Source: Bacillota bacterium (lineage in GTDB: Bacteria; Bacillota; Bacilli; Alicyclobacillales; SLC66). Taken from it: a stretch of DNA of 27,374 nucleotides. The notes beneath the pieces were generated by a model, which was not told the DNA's origin, did not search any database, and saw nothing but the letters and a program-made list of their open reading frames with translations. Location of the stretch: NCBI GenBank assembly GCA_021821185.1, contig JAKACU010000015.1:1-27374 (forward strand), written 5' to 3'. The translations under genes and the position numbers were made by a program. The first letter of the stretch is position 1, and each line of letters opens with the position of its first letter. This document shows, piece after piece, positions 8,705 through 17,186 of the stretch.

Positions 8705-10000
8705 TCAGCCACGAATTTGGCCGTTACCGTATACAAGATATTTGTAACTAGTTAGCTCACGCAAACCCATGGGGCCTCTAGCATGTAATTTTTGTGTAGA
8801 AATACCGATTTCCGCCCCAAAGCCAAATTCAAAGCCATCTGTAAACCGTGTTGAAGCGTTATGATAAACAGCCGCCGCATCAACTTCCATCAAAAACGTA
8901 CGAGCAGTATCTTCATTTTCCGTCACAATAGCTTCGGAATGCAACGTTCCATAACGGGCAATGTGATCCATGGCCTCTTGAAGATCATGAACTACGCGCA
9001 CGGCAAGAATCAGATCGAGAAATTCGGTCTCATAATCACTTTCATCAGCTAACTGCACCTGTGTCATGTCTATTGCGCCCCATGTTTTCAATATGGATAG
9101 GGTTCTCTCACAAACTCTTAACTGCACATTTTTAACTGCTAATTGGTGTGCCATCTTAGGCAAAAAATCTTGCGCTACTACTTCATGAACTAAAACAGTT
9201 TCGATGGCATTACAGACAGATGGTCGCTGCGTCTTGGCATTCGTGATGATGGCCATTGCCTTTGACAAATCAGCAGCTTCATCTACGTAGACATGACAAT
9301 TACCGACGCCTGTTTCGATGACTGGGACAAGAGAATGTTCGACAACATGTTGGATTAATCCTGCGCCGCCCCGGGGGATGATGAGGTCTATGCTGCCGCG
9401 AGCCCGCAATAATTCATCCACGGTTTCTCGTGCAATAAAGTCAATGATTTGCAACCCATCTGGTGTAATCCCATATTTTTCAAGGGCACCACGCAATGTT
9501 GTAGCAAGTGCAATATTCGTATGGATGGCCTCTTTGCCTCCACGTAAAATCACAGCGTTACCGGTTTTGAAAGCAAGACCTACAGCATCTACCGTCACAT
9601 TGGGGCGTGATTCATAGATCATCGCAATAACACCCATGGGTACGCGAACCTTTACGATTTTTAATCCATTGGGGCGTTCAATCACCTCTATTGTCTCACC
9701 GATTGGGTCTTTTAAAGTAGCAAGTTGCCGCAAACCTTCAGCCATTTCTTGGATACGTTCTTCATTGACAAGCAACCGATCGAGTTTTGTTTCTGTGTAG
9801 AGCGCCGCGCGGGCTTCTTGATAATCCAGTTCATTCGCAGCTAAAATCTGCGACCGAGAATCCCACAAAGCATCTGCCATTGATTGTAAAGCGAGGTTTT
9901 TTTGCTCAGTGGACAAGACTGCCCAGTGACGAGAAGCCTCTTTTGCCGCAGTTGTGAGTTGTACCATCTTATCGCTTAATGTAGTGATACGGTCCGTCAC
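8705..10000 (-). CDS. proA: Gamma-glutamyl phosphate reductase (glutamate-5-semialdehyde dehydrogenase)
   Basis: Second step of proline biosynthesis: NADPH-dependent reduction of glutamyl-5-phosphate to glutamate-5-semialdehyde. It is an aldehyde-dehydrogenase-fold protein of 431 residues, close to the usual 415-430. Visible marks are VPMGVIAMIYESRPNVTVDA, GGKEAIHTN, the catalytic cysteine in RPSVCNAIETVLVH, and the C-terminal GPMGLRELTSYKY. The start is GTG at 10000, with AAAGGAGTGATC upstream that overlaps the end of proB; only seven bases separate proB stop from proA start, so the two are almost certainly translated from one message. Confidence 0.96.
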   Translation of the reverse strand: MTDRITTLSDKMVQLTTAAKEASRHWAVLSTEQKNLALQSMADALWDSRSQILAANELDYQEARAALYTETKLDRLLVNEERIQEMAEGLRQLATLKDPIGETIEVIERPNGLKIVKVRVPMGVIAMIYESRPNVTVDAVGLAFKTGNAVILRGGKEAIHTNIALATTLRGALEKYGITPDGLQIIDFIARETVDELLRARGSIDLIIPRGGAGLIQHVVEHSLVPVIETGVGNCHVYVDEAADLSKAMAIITNAKTQRPSVCNAIETVLVHEVVAQDFLPKMAHQLAVKNVQLRVCERTLSILKTWGAIDMTQVQLADESDYETEFLDLILAVRVVHDLQEAMDHIARYGTLHSEAIVTENEDTARTFLMEVDAAAVYHNASTRFTDGFEFGFGAEIGISTQKLHARGPMGLRELTSYKYLVYGNGQIRG

Positions 10001-10007
10001 GCAGAGA

Positions 10008-11108
10008 TCACTCCTTTTCTAATGCCATCTGATTGCGATGTACAATCTCTTGAAGGGATTGCAACTTTTCTCCAGCCCGTCGCCGTTGTAATAGCGAAAT
10101 AAGATCCGCTGAAGCAAAATTCGTCATACCTTTGCCGATAATTCGGCCATTTTGTTCTGAAAGTTCTACAGTTGCGCCTTCCGAAAAAGTTCCACAGACA
10201 CGTTGAATACCAGGTAAGAGTAAACTTGCCGATTGATGCATTAGCGCATGGATAGCGCCATGGTCAAGGATAAGAGTCCCTTGTACACGACTGCCATGTG
10301 CTACCCAAGATCGCCTTGACGATAAGGGATCAGGCAACGCATGAAATCGCGTCCCTACAGCCTTCCCTTGCAAAATTTGCACAAGTACGTGAGGCTCTTG
10401 GTGATGCGCAATGATCACATCGACGCCCGAATCAGTTGCGATTTTAGCCGCTTTAATCTTCGTTCGCATACCACCTGTACCGACGGAACTACCTGCTCCT
10501 CCAGCCATGCGGTCGATTGCTTCGTCGATATTCCATACGTCCATCAGTTTTGTGGCGCTTCTATCTTTACGAGGGTTTGCCGTGTACAAGCCATCGATAT
10601 CAGACAAGATTAATAGTAAATCAGCTTCTGTCGCCAACGCAACAAGACTGGCTAACGTATCATTGTCCCCAAAGCGAATTTCTTCGACTGCAACGGTGTC
10701 ATTCTCATTGACGATGGGTACGACACCATAGCGCAATAAAGTTTCAATCGTATTGCGCATATGTGTAAAACGATGTCGGTGTTCAATGTCTGATCGGGTC
10801 AATAACAGTTGACCGATGTTTACTTGCACTTGTGAAAATAATTTTTGATAAGCATCAAGCAATAACCCTTGACCAACGGCCGCAGCGGCTTGTTTTTCTG
10901 GCATTGTATCATGTGCCTTTGTCCAACCCAATTGACTGCGTCCTGTAGCTACTGCCCCAGAGGAGACAAGGACAATCTGAGCATCGTAGTTCGCCATGGC
11001 TTCGTGAACCATAGTAACGATGTTGTGCAAACGCAAAACGTCAAGATGTCCACACTCATCGGTCACACTGCTTGAACCTACTTTTAGAACGATACGTCGT
11101 AGTTTCAT
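10008..11108 (-). CDS. proB: Glutamate 5-kinase
   Basis: First step of proline synthesis: ATP-dependent phosphorylation of glutamate, the point of proline feedback control in this family. Residues 1 to about 255 are an amino-acid kinase domain: VLKVGSSSVT near 7-16, LVSSGAVATGR, the NENDTVA loop, FGDNDTLASLVA and SDIDGLYTANPRK, then GTGGMRTKIKAA. Residues about 275-355 form a PUA domain, as in the full-length bacterial enzyme of about 370 residues. ATG at 11108 has GAGGT nine bases upstream. A hairpin terminator lies only 24 bases before the start, so the promoter position is unclear. Confidence 0.95.
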   Translation of the reverse strand: MKLRRIVLKVGSSSVTDECGHLDVLRLHNIVTMVHEAMANYDAQIVLVSSGAVATGRSQLGWTKAHDTMPEKQAAAAVGQGLLLDAYQKLFSQVQVNIGQLLLTRSDIEHRHRFTHMRNTIETLLRYGVVPIVNENDTVAVEEIRFGDNDTLASLVALATEADLLLILSDIDGLYTANPRKDRSATKLMDVWNIDEAIDRMAGGAGSSVGTGGMRTKIKAAKIATDSGVDVIIAHHQEPHVLVQILQGKAVGTRFHALPDPLSSRRSWVAHGSRVQGTLILDHGAIHALMHQSASLLLPGIQRVCGTFSEGATVELSEQNGRIIGKGMTNFASADLISLLQRRRAGEKLQSLQEIVHRNQMALEKE

Positions 11109-11132
11109 CCCTTTGATACCTCACTCTGAAAG

Positions 11133-11156
11133 AAAAAACCCTCTCGTATAAGAGGG
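11133..11156 (-). terminator. Intrinsic terminator between dnaD and proB
   Basis: On the minus strand CCCTCT and AGAGGG form a 6-bp stem with a 6-base loop and are followed by six T residues. It begins 13 bases after the dnaD stop and sits just before the proB ribosome binding site. It could end dnaD transcription or attenuate read-through into proBA. Confidence 0.7.
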
Positions 11157-11168
11157 ATTATATCATGA

Positions 11169-11939
11169 CTAGCGTGTCGATTTTTCCTGCGGAAAAGCAG
11201 TTCCGGATGCCTGTCGATAGAGTTGATAGAATCGCTCGTACTTGCCAGGTTGTGCAGCGGGTACTACACGTCCATCCTGATCGTCTTTCGCCGTTGATTT
11301 GACACTCGTAGCATCTGATTTGCGTGGTGACGATCGCCGTTCCTTGCTTTTGTCATCAAGTCGCTGTCTATGCCGCTTCAAATAATCAGACAGTTGGCTT
11401 TCCGATGTGATCTTAGATCTACCCCAATCACGCAATATCGTATCGACATAACGAAAATTATAAACACCCGCTAAAACAGATTCACGCAACGCCTCGATGA
11501 TCATCCATTCTTTGTACTCATCCTCTTCCATCCACTTCACGATTTGTTCGTATTCGAGGGGTGAAAGTAAGCGGCCGAATTCTTCTTCAAAATGGGTAAA
11601 CACAGATAAAACCGCTTTTTCTTGGTCTTCCACACCAAGCATGCGTGTGATAAGCGGCCGAATACTAACGCGTTGTCCTTCATGTACCATGAGACCATCA
11701 CCAAACAAGCGTTGCAAGATAGCAGCGATATCTTGCCTGGATAAACTCATGCGATCCGATAGTTCATCAACACTTGGAAAGGAGTGCTCAACTTGCTGAT
11801 ACGCCATAATATGCAAAATCACCATGGCATCATGATCGGATAGGCCAAGTGTATGATAATGTGTAAGCACTATATAAGGAAACGTTGCAAAATTCCATTC
11901 TAACGCTTCGAGGGCCTGATCAAGCGGCCGACTCTTCAT
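11169..11939 (-). CDS. dnaD: DnaD-family primosome protein
   Basis: DNA replication initiation and restart protein of low-GC Gram-positives, which helps load the replicative helicase. Residues about 20-110 are the winged-helix N-terminal domain, including VDELSDRMSLSRQDIAAILQ-type helix-turn-helix. Residues about 130-195 are the DnaB/DnaD C-terminal domain (LSPLEYEQIVKWMEED..., ALRESVLAGVYNFRYVDTIL, then RDW, the usual tail of this domain). A basic, polar tail of about 60 residues follows, probably disordered. Its neighbour asnS is the same as in B. subtilis, supporting the call. ATG at 11939 has AAGGAGGTG with good spacing. Confidence 0.93.
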   Translation of the reverse strand: MKSRPLDQALEALEWNFATFPYIVLTHYHTLGLSDHDAMVILHIMAYQQVEHSFPSVDELSDRMSLSRQDIAAILQRLFGDGLMVHEGQRVSIRPLITRMLGVEDQEKAVLSVFTHFEEEFGRLLSPLEYEQIVKWMEEDEYKEWMIIEALRESVLAGVYNFRYVDTILRDWGRSKITSESQLSDYLKRHRQRLDDKSKERRSSPRKSDATSVKSTAKDDQDGRVVPAAQPGKYERFYQLYRQASGTAFPQEKSTR

Positions 11940-11984
11940 GTCAAGCCCACCTCCTTTTTATAGTATAGCATTCTCCCATACATG

Positions 11985-12012
11985 ATTATAGAATCTCATG
12001 GGCGTTTTCCAA
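11985..12012 (-). promoter_or_regulatory. Probable sigma-A promoter for dnaD
   Basis: Minus strand TTGGAA (12007-12012), a 16-base spacer, then a perfect TATAAT (11985-11990). A second -10-like TGCTATACT lies nearer the gene. The promoter overlaps the asnS terminator tail, giving dnaD its own transcript. Confidence 0.6.
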
Positions 12013-12044
12013 AAGAAAAATATCCGTTGCCACAGGCAACGGAT
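12011..12044 (-). terminator. Intrinsic terminator of asnS
   Basis: Ten-base-pair stem ATCCGTTGCC/GGCAACGGAT with a 3-base loop, followed on the minus strand by a T-rich tract (TTTTTCTTTT after one A). It lies 20 bases after the asnS stop. Confidence 0.88.
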
Positions 12045-12064
12045 ATCAGCCAGCTATTACGTTG

Positions 12065-13357
12065 TCACGGATATAAGCGATACAATAAACGCGGAAACGT
12101 GATAGTTTCACGAACATGTTCAAGGCCACAAATCCATGCAACTGTACGCTCTAGACCCAAGCCAAAACCAGAATGAGGTACTGAACCATAGCGGCGCAAA
12201 TCGAGGTACCATGCATAATCAGATTCGGACAAATCGTGCTGATGAAAGCGTTCCTGTAGCAAATCCGCATCATCAATACGTTGTGATCCACCAATGATTT
12301 CACCGTAACCTTCCGGCGCTAGCAAATCTGCACATAAAACTACCTCTTCACGAGTCGGATCAGGTTTCATGTAGAACGCTTTGATTGATGCAGGATATTT
12401 CTCAACAAAAACAGGGCGATCAAAGTGTTCCGCAATGGCTGTCTCATGAGGCGAACCAAAATCTTCACCCCACGTAATTTCATGTCCGGTTTGTTGTAAG
12501 AACGCAATGGCCTCATCGTATGTAATGCGTGCAAACGGTTCCAATACTTTTTGCAATTTGGTCACGTCGCGTCCAAGCGCATGCAATTCTAACTTACATG
12601 TTGAAAGAACGTGCGAGACAATCGCTTGAATCAGTGCTTCTTGTATTTGTACACTTTCCTCGTGGGTCATAAAGGCCATCTCAGGTTCGATCATCCAAAA
12701 TTCGATCAAGTGACGCCTTGTTTTTGATTTCTCTGCTCGAAATGTCGGTCCAAAAGAATACACGCGCCCTAGGGCCATCGCAGCCGCTTCCATGTACAAT
12801 TGACCACTTTGAGTTAGATAAGCATCTTCATCAAAATATTTCGTATGAAATAAATTGGTCGTTCCTTCGCAAGAGGACGGGGTGAGGATTGGCGGATCCA
12901 CCTGCGTAAAATCATGTGAATCAAGAAAAGCGCGAATTATTTTTACAATTTCTGCACGGATTTTTAAGATGGCCCTCTGCCGAGGCGCACGAATCCACAG
13001 ATGGCGATGATCCATCAAAAAGTCAACACCATGAGCTTTTGGCGTAATAGGATAGTCATGAGTGAGATGAACCACATCAATGTCGGTGATAGATAGTTCT
13101 ACACCACTCGGTGCGCGTTCATCAGAACGAACAACGCCTGTCACATAAAGTGATGTCTCTTGTGTCAATGAGTTCACGAGGTCGAACATCTCTTCACTAA
13201 TTTCATCTTTGACCACGACACCTTGAATAAATCCGGTCCCATCACGTAATTGCAAAAATAGAATCTTTCCTGACGATCGTTTTTGATGCACCCAGCCGTG
13301 AATCGTTACCGTTTGCTCGACATAGTTAGGCAACGACTGAATCCAAACCGTTTCCAC
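12065..13357 (-). CDS. asnS: Asparaginyl-tRNA synthetase
   Basis: Class IIb aminoacyl-tRNA synthetase charging tRNA-Asn. Residues about 15-100 are the OB-fold anticodon-binding domain ([24 protein letters not shown]). The catalytic core follows, with motif 2 [21 protein letters not shown] and motif 3 [16 protein letters not shown]. Length 430 residues is typical for AsnRS and too short for bacterial AspRS, which carries an inserted domain. The start is GTG at 13357 with GAGGGAGGGAA upstream. The leader to the previous terminator is only about 55 bases, so there is no room for a T-box. Its own strong terminator follows. Confidence 0.95.
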   Translation of the reverse strand: METVWIQSLPNYVEQTVTIHGWVHQKRSSGKILFLQLRDGTGFIQGVVVKDEISEEMFDLVNSLTQETSLYVTGVVRSDERAPSGVELSITDIDVVHLTHDYPITPKAHGVDFLMDHRHLWIRAPRQRAILKIRAEIVKIIRAFLDSHDFTQVDPPILTPSSCEGTTNLFHTKYFDEDAYLTQSGQLYMEAAAMALGRVYSFGPTFRAEKSKTRRHLIEFWMIEPEMAFMTHEESVQIQEALIQAIVSHVLSTCKLELHALGRDVTKLQKVLEPFARITYDEAIAFLQQTGHEITWGEDFGSPHETAIAEHFDRPVFVEKYPASIKAFYMKPDPTREEVVLCADLLAPEGYGEIIGGSQRIDDADLLQERFHQHDLSESDYAWYLDLRRYGSVPHSGFGLGLERTVAWICGLEHVRETITFPRLLYRLYP

Positions 13358-13412
13358 GGTTAATTCCCTCCCTCACGCTTAACCTGAATCATATCCATCC
13401 AATTGTAAAGGC

Positions 13413-13448
13413 AAAAGATCCACGGTGCAATTTTACCGTGGATCTTTT
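13413..13448 (-). terminator. Intrinsic terminator after the FtsH-like gene
   Basis: Fourteen-base-pair perfect stem AAAAGATCCACGGT/ACCGTGGATCTTTT with an 8-base loop. Its flanks are A on the left and T on the right, so it can work in both directions. It separates the FtsH-like gene from asnS. Confidence 0.88.
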
Positions 13449-13473
13449 ATGTCAATTTCGCTAAAAAGGTGAC

Positions 13474-14970
13474 TTAATGGCCACTAGCCACGGGAAACGC
13501 CTCTGCCAAAGATTTTTCCAACCATTGACGAAACTCAGCACCAGAAATACTCTCTTCTCCTACCACATACTCGGCATACGTCCGTAAGGCTACAGTAAAT
13601 GGTTCAAGGACATCCTTTGTCCTTGTCTCGATGTCACTTAAGATAAAGCGTACTTCTTCATCAAGAATATTCTCCGGCAGGTGTTCTTCAGCGACAATAC
13701 CGATTCGGCTAAGTCCACACATGACTTCCGTTTTGGCGATACGGCTAGCTTGTAAAAAATCATTTTGAGCGCCAGTTGAACGGTTTCCAAAAATATATTC
13801 TTCTGATACAGCTCCACCTAAAGCCACGACAATTTGTTGATCAAGTTGTTCCTTTGTGTAAAGGTAAGCGTCAGATTCCGGAATCTGACGCACAAATCCC
13901 AACGCATTGCCACGAGGAGCAATCGTGATATGTGACACTGAACCTGGGCGAACCTGTTCCGACGCAATTGCATGACCCAGTTCATGAACAGCGACCCGAA
14001 AAAGTTCGTCATGTGTAGGGATGCGGCCAGTCTTTTCGCCCATTAATACCTTATCGACAGCATCTCTGAAATACTCCTGTAGAATCAAAGGCGAATTATT
14101 TCTTAAGGCAATAATAGCCGCCTCATTCGTCAAACTCTCAAGTTGTGCTCCGGAAAACCCGAAACTTTCCTTAGCGATATGATCCAAATCCACATCAGGT
14201 GATAAGGGTTTGTCTTTCGTCTGAATCTTCAAGATGTGCAAACGGCCTTCGCGATCAGGTAAATCCACTTTAATCTGCCGATCAAACCGCCCAGGACGTA
14301 GTATTGCACTATCGAGCATATCCACGCGATTCGTCGCGGCGATAACCAACACCATCGGATTTTGCGTAGTCTGCATGCCATCCATTTCAGTCAATAATTG
14401 ATTGAGCGTTTGATCATACTCCTGATGATTTTGCGCTCCGCGTTTACCACCTACCACATCGATTTCATCGATGAACACAATAGCACTGTCTTTGCCTTGT
14501 TTCTTTGCACTTGCTCTAGCTTTACGAAACAATTCCCGTACGCGCTGGGCGCCAACGCCTACGTACATTTCCACGAATTCACTGCCTGAAGCAGAAACGA
14601 ATGCAGAATCCGTGTACGTTGCAGCAGCCTTTGCCATCATGGTTTTCCCTGTTCCTGGAGGGCCCGTTAACAATATTCCGCGTAAAGGTCGAATGCCAAG
14701 GGTCTTGATCTTGTCGCGCAAACGCAAGAAATCCAGCGCTTCCATCAACTCTCTCTTAGCATTTTCTTGACCACCGATATGTTCAAAGTGAACTTCATGA
14801 GAAACTGCTGCTTCATGCGACCCAGTAGGCAATACCTGTCGCTTACCGTTCAACGAATATAAGAGATACCCAAGTCCCGCAAGCGCAAGGATCGGAAAGA
14901 CCGGGTAACCTAAGACCGCGAGAAAAATCAGTACTGCAACGCCAGCACCAATCAACCAATCCTTCATCAT
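13474..14970 (-). CDS. Short FtsH-like membrane AAA protease
   Basis: Residues 5-41 are almost wholly hydrophobic and look like a helical hairpin that anchors the protein. The AAA module has Walker A GPPGTGKT, the pore loop FVEMYVGVGA, Walker B IVFIDEID, and ATNRVDMLDSAILRPGRFDRQI with the arginine finger. The M41 peptidase has the zinc motif HELGH (usually HEAGH) and TGAQNDF, whose Asp matches the third zinc ligand. All catalytic residues are therefore present. Length is 498 residues against 600-650 for FtsH, and the loss is the extracytoplasmic domain between the two N-terminal helices. ATG overlaps the upstream gene's TGA (ATGA), so translation is coupled. This is probably a paralogue; the main ftsH normally sits elsewhere, beside hprT. 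Confidence 0.9.
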   Translation of the reverse strand: MMKDWLIGAGVAVLIFLAVLGYPVFPILALAGLGYLLYSLNGKRQVLPTGSHEAAVSHEVHFEHIGGQENAKRELMEALDFLRLRDKIKTLGIRPLRGILLTGPPGTGKTMMAKAAATYTDSAFVSASGSEFVEMYVGVGAQRVRELFRKARASAKKQGKDSAIVFIDEIDVVGGKRGAQNHQEYDQTLNQLLTEMDGMQTTQNPMVLVIAATNRVDMLDSAILRPGRFDRQIKVDLPDREGRLHILKIQTKDKPLSPDVDLDHIAKESFGFSGAQLESLTNEAAIIALRNNSPLILQEYFRDAVDKVLMGEKTGRIPTHDELFRVAVHELGHAIASEQVRPGSVSHITIAPRGNALGFVRQIPESDAYLYTKEQLDQQIVVALGGAVSEEYIFGNRSTGAQNDFLQASRIAKTEVMCGLSRIGIVAEEHLPENILDEEVRFILSDIETRTKDVLEPFTVALRTYAEYVVGEESISGAEFRQWLEKSLAEAFPVASGH

Positions 14971-15494
14971 CCGGTCACCCCCGCCGATCGTATGGAAAAA
15001 GGCACAACATCATACAAGTATGATGTTCCTTGTGTAAGTTCAATAAAGAGATCTCGGCTATTCATTGTAATTTTACCATGCAATCCATTAGCGCTAGCCG
15101 CTTTTTTAAATGCTGCAAACATGGAAACAAAGTCGCCATGCGCAATTCCAGTAAAAACAATAGGTCGAAAAATCGTGCTATAGTCGTTTCGCAAAGCAGG
15201 CGAACGATGATCATTTAAGCTAATCGTGACTTGTGTTCCAAGGGCATTAGAAACGATACTCTCCATTCGCGTAAATGTGTTTTCAAGATCAGCGTTGGGC
15301 GCTAAACGCACGGAAACGACAGGTACTGCCGCAGAGAGATTCACAGAAACAGACGTTACAGAAGGTAGCGCGCGCAGTTGTTGCTGTAGTGGTTGCGTCA
15401 ATTCATAATGTCGATAAACCTGTAATCCGCCAAACAGCACCGCAATGGTAAGGATCAGCGCGATCATGGCAGGGACAACGCGAATCCTCGGCAT
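14967..15494 (-). CDS. Membrane-anchored extracytoplasmic protein coupled to the FtsH-like gene
   Basis: I recognise no family. An N-terminal hydrophobic helix (residues about 8-26, PAMIALILTIAVLFGGLQVY) should anchor it, with about 145 residues outside the membrane. The outer part appears as two alpha/beta segments: one with alternating strands (SVTSVSVNL, VPVVSVRL), the second FRPIVFTG to DLFIELTQ. The start is best placed at ATG 15494, with AAAGGA ten bases upstream; GTG at 15503 is also open but too near that site. Its TGA overlaps the protease ATG. Because the protease lacks the normal outer domain of FtsH, this protein may supply a partner domain in trans (inference). It has its own promoter. 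Confidence 0.75.
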   Translation of the reverse strand: MPRIRVVPAMIALILTIAVLFGGLQVYRHYELTQPLQQQLRALPSVTSVSVNLSAAVPVVSVRLAPNADLENTFTRMESIVSNALGTQVTISLNDHRSPALRNDYSTIFRPIVFTGIAHGDFVSMFAAFKKAASANGLHGKITMNSRDLFIELTQGTSYLYDVVPFSIRSAGVTG

Positions 15495-15526
15495 GAGCAC
15501 CACATCCTTTCCGATGTTCTAGCACG

Positions 15527-15555
15527 AGTATATCATTAGTCCGTCATAGTTTCAG
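15527..15555 (-). promoter_or_regulatory. Probable promoter of the outer-domain protein/FtsH-like operon
   Basis: Minus strand CTGAAA (15550-15555), 17-base spacer, TATACT (15527-15532) with TGA just before it. It lies about 32 bases upstream of the preferred ATG and after the ypmB terminator. Confidence 0.55.
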
Positions 15556-15616
15556 CACGCAATCTCGACCAGTCAGTCAAATAAATTCCTTGGGATGTTC
15601 CTTGCAAAATAGGTAA

Positions 15617-15647
15617 AAAGCGTCCAATAATCTGTAGTGGACGCTTT
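15617..15647 (-). terminator. Intrinsic terminator of the surE-ypmA-ypmB operon
   Basis: Ten-base-pair stem AAAGCGTCCA/TGGACGCTTT with an 11-base loop, followed by TTTTACCTATTTT on the minus strand. It starts directly after the ypmB stop codon. Confidence 0.75.
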
Positions 15648-15649
15648 AT

Positions 15650-16183
15650 TTAAAAAGAAACTTGCAAGTCAGTTGTCAATGTCCACAAGATACGACCTGT
15701 ATACATATCTACGTAAACATAGGCAAACGATCCATCGGTTAGCCGCAGCGTCACTTCAAATACTGCTCCCCCTGATGCTGCGTTGGCAAAGGCTGTTTCC
15801 TTTGATCCAGGTGTGACAAACCCGGGAATCACGGAAACAACAGAACTTCCCTTGTACCGCGCAAGCGCCAATGTTTTAGCGCGAGTCGGTGTTAAAACAT
15901 CTTTTTGGTAGATAACCGTGGCTTGCTCACCACGTACAAATACATACAACGTACGATGAAAAGCATCGGTTCCTACGGCCGTCGTTTCTAACGGCCCGCC
16001 TGTATACCAATATACCCGACTTACCCGTGTCATCGGTGTATGGTTAAGCGCAAACTGAGCCACCGCTGCATTTTGCGTATCAATCGAGGTTAGCCTGGGC
16101 ATGATAAATAGTACTCCCCAAACAGCCAACGCTATGATAATGACGCAAATGGTAGACAACAAAGCAATAAGTTTGCGTTTCAA
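15650..16183 (-). CDS. ypmB: YpmB-like DUF5590/PepSY membrane protein
   Basis: A 177-residue protein with one N-terminal membrane helix (residues about 5-29) and an outer domain. The C-terminal half has the PepSY/DUF5590 pattern: AKTLALARYKG, a strand pair (AVFEVTLRLTDGSFAYVYVDMYTGRILW). B. subtilis YpmB has the same layout and lies in the dinG-ypmA-ypmB-asnS region, so family and context agree. The role is unknown; PepSY domains are linked with control of peptidases. The start is TTG at 16183, overlapping the ypmA TGA as TTGA; there is an in-frame stop just upstream and only a weak ribosome site, so translation probably depends on ypmA. Confidence 0.8.
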   Translation of the reverse strand: MKRKLIALLSTICVIIIALAVWGVLFIMPRLTSIDTQNAAVAQFALNHTPMTRVSRVYWYTGGPLETTAVGTDAFHRTLYVFVRGEQATVIYQKDVLTPTRAKTLALARYKGSSVVSVIPGFVTPGSKETAFANAASGGAVFEVTLRLTDGSFAYVYVDMYTGRILWTLTTDLQVSF

Positions 16184-16350
16184 CTCGTTTTATACACCGT
16201 GACTGTGAACTTTCCGTCTTCTTGCGATTTGGAAAGTCCAAAAATCAGATCCTTGTGTTTCAATGTACGATTTAGAAAATCAATCAAGATGTATAAATCA
16301 GACGATGCAGCGACTTCTTGAGTGGCCAAAATTAAGTGCTCACGGTCCAT
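16180..16350 (-). CDS. ypmA: YpmA-like DUF4264 protein, 56 aa
   Basis: A small gene fitted between surE and ypmB. From ATG at 16350 the frame encodes 56 residues containing DLYILIDFLNRTLKHKDLIF followed by GLSKSQEDGKFTVTVYKT. This matches YpmA/DUF4264, where the pattern DLYK-h-V-D-F-L-N-x-x-L-K-x-x-x-h-h-F-G-L-x and a final x-h-x-h-Y-x-T are conserved. Function is unknown; it is a cytosolic alpha/beta peptide by appearance. Its stop overlaps the ypmB start (TTGA), and it begins 40 bases after surE. AAGGGA lies about 12 bases upstream of the ATG. The same ypmA-ypmB pair is found in B. subtilis. Confidence 0.82.
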   Translation of the reverse strand: MDREHLILATQEVAASSDLYILIDFLNRTLKHKDLIFGLSKSQEDGKFTVTVYKTS

Positions 16351-16390
16351 GCGCGGGTAAATCCCTTCTTATGATCTTCTGGTTTTTCTT

Positions 16391-17158
16391 CTACAATGTA
16401 ACCTTCCACTGCCCTAGTGTAGCAAGCAGTTTCGTGTTTGTAAAATCCCGTTTTATCGGTGTCACACTGACTTTACCATGGGAAATGGCAATCACATCAG
16501 AATCCGGGTCATTATCACTGACAATGGGTTCTCCCACTTGCCAGTAATAATGGCGTCCCAATGGATCGACTCGTTTCGTATAATCATTGTGGTACTTGCG
16601 AATACCCACTTTCGTCATCGTAATGCCTTGAAGTTCATCATAGGCGCCCGGGGGGATATTCACATTTAAGTATGTGCCTTGCGGCAAACCATGCTGCATT
16701 ACGTTGTGAATTAACATCTTTGCGACCAATGTTCCGGCCGTATAATCAAATGGCGCATCAGTCAAAGACAACGCAATCGCCGGAAGCCCAAGTAAAGCCC
16801 CTTCCGCTGCCGCGGATGCCGTACCAGAATACACAATATCATGACCTAAATTAGCTCCCGCGTTAATTCCACTTACAACTAAGTCAAGCGGTTCGGTGGA
16901 AGCTTCAGCACACAAAGCACCCACCCCCAACTTAACACAGTCAGCAGGTGTGCCATTCACCTGATAAGCGGCGATACCAGGTGCAAAATCAACACGATCG
17001 CTATACAACGGTTTATGCAAGGTAATGGCATGACTAGAAGCACTTTGCGGCCGATCAGGCGCGACCACTGTCACGGTTGCAAAAGTCGCAAGAAATGATG
17101 CAAGCGACAAAATACCTTGTGCGTGAATACCATCATCATTTGCAACCAAGATGTGCAT
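16391..17158 (-). CDS. surE: 5'/3'-nucleotidase SurE
   Basis: Metal-dependent nucleoside monophosphate phosphatase acting on 5'- and 3'-nucleotides, and in some species exopolyphosphate. The start is set at ATG 17158, giving MHILVANDDGIHAQGI: the NDDG metal ligands follow the first strand as in all SurE proteins, and GGAGAAGGATCT lies just upstream. A longer frame to 17224 exists but has no support. Other marks are PDRPQSASSHAITLHKPL, the NGTPADCVKLG loop, VSGINAGANLGHDIVYSGTASAA and the tail IKRDFTNTKLL-type segment. Length 255 residues is normal. It leads the surE-ypmA-ypmB unit. Confidence 0.94.
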   Translation of the reverse strand: MHILVANDDGIHAQGILSLASFLATFATVTVVAPDRPQSASSHAITLHKPLYSDRVDFAPGIAAYQVNGTPADCVKLGVGALCAEASTEPLDLVVSGINAGANLGHDIVYSGTASAAAEGALLGLPAIALSLTDAPFDYTAGTLVAKMLIHNVMQHGLPQGTYLNVNIPPGAYDELQGITMTKVGIRKYHNDYTKRVDPLGRHYYWQVGEPIVSDNDPDSDVIAISHGKVSVTPIKRDFTNTKLLATLGQWKVTL

Positions 17159-17186
17159 AGATCCTTCTCCTTTTTTCAACCGTGGA

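Noticed and set aside
13358..13412. T-box riboswitch upstream of asnS
   Set aside because: The leader after the previous terminator is only about 55 bases, and no specifier stem or T-box motif is present.
14455..14480. CATCGAT-TTC-ATCGATG inverted repeat in the FtsH-like gene as a regulatory site
   Set aside because: It encodes the Walker B segment with repeated Ile-Asp codons, which explains the symmetry.
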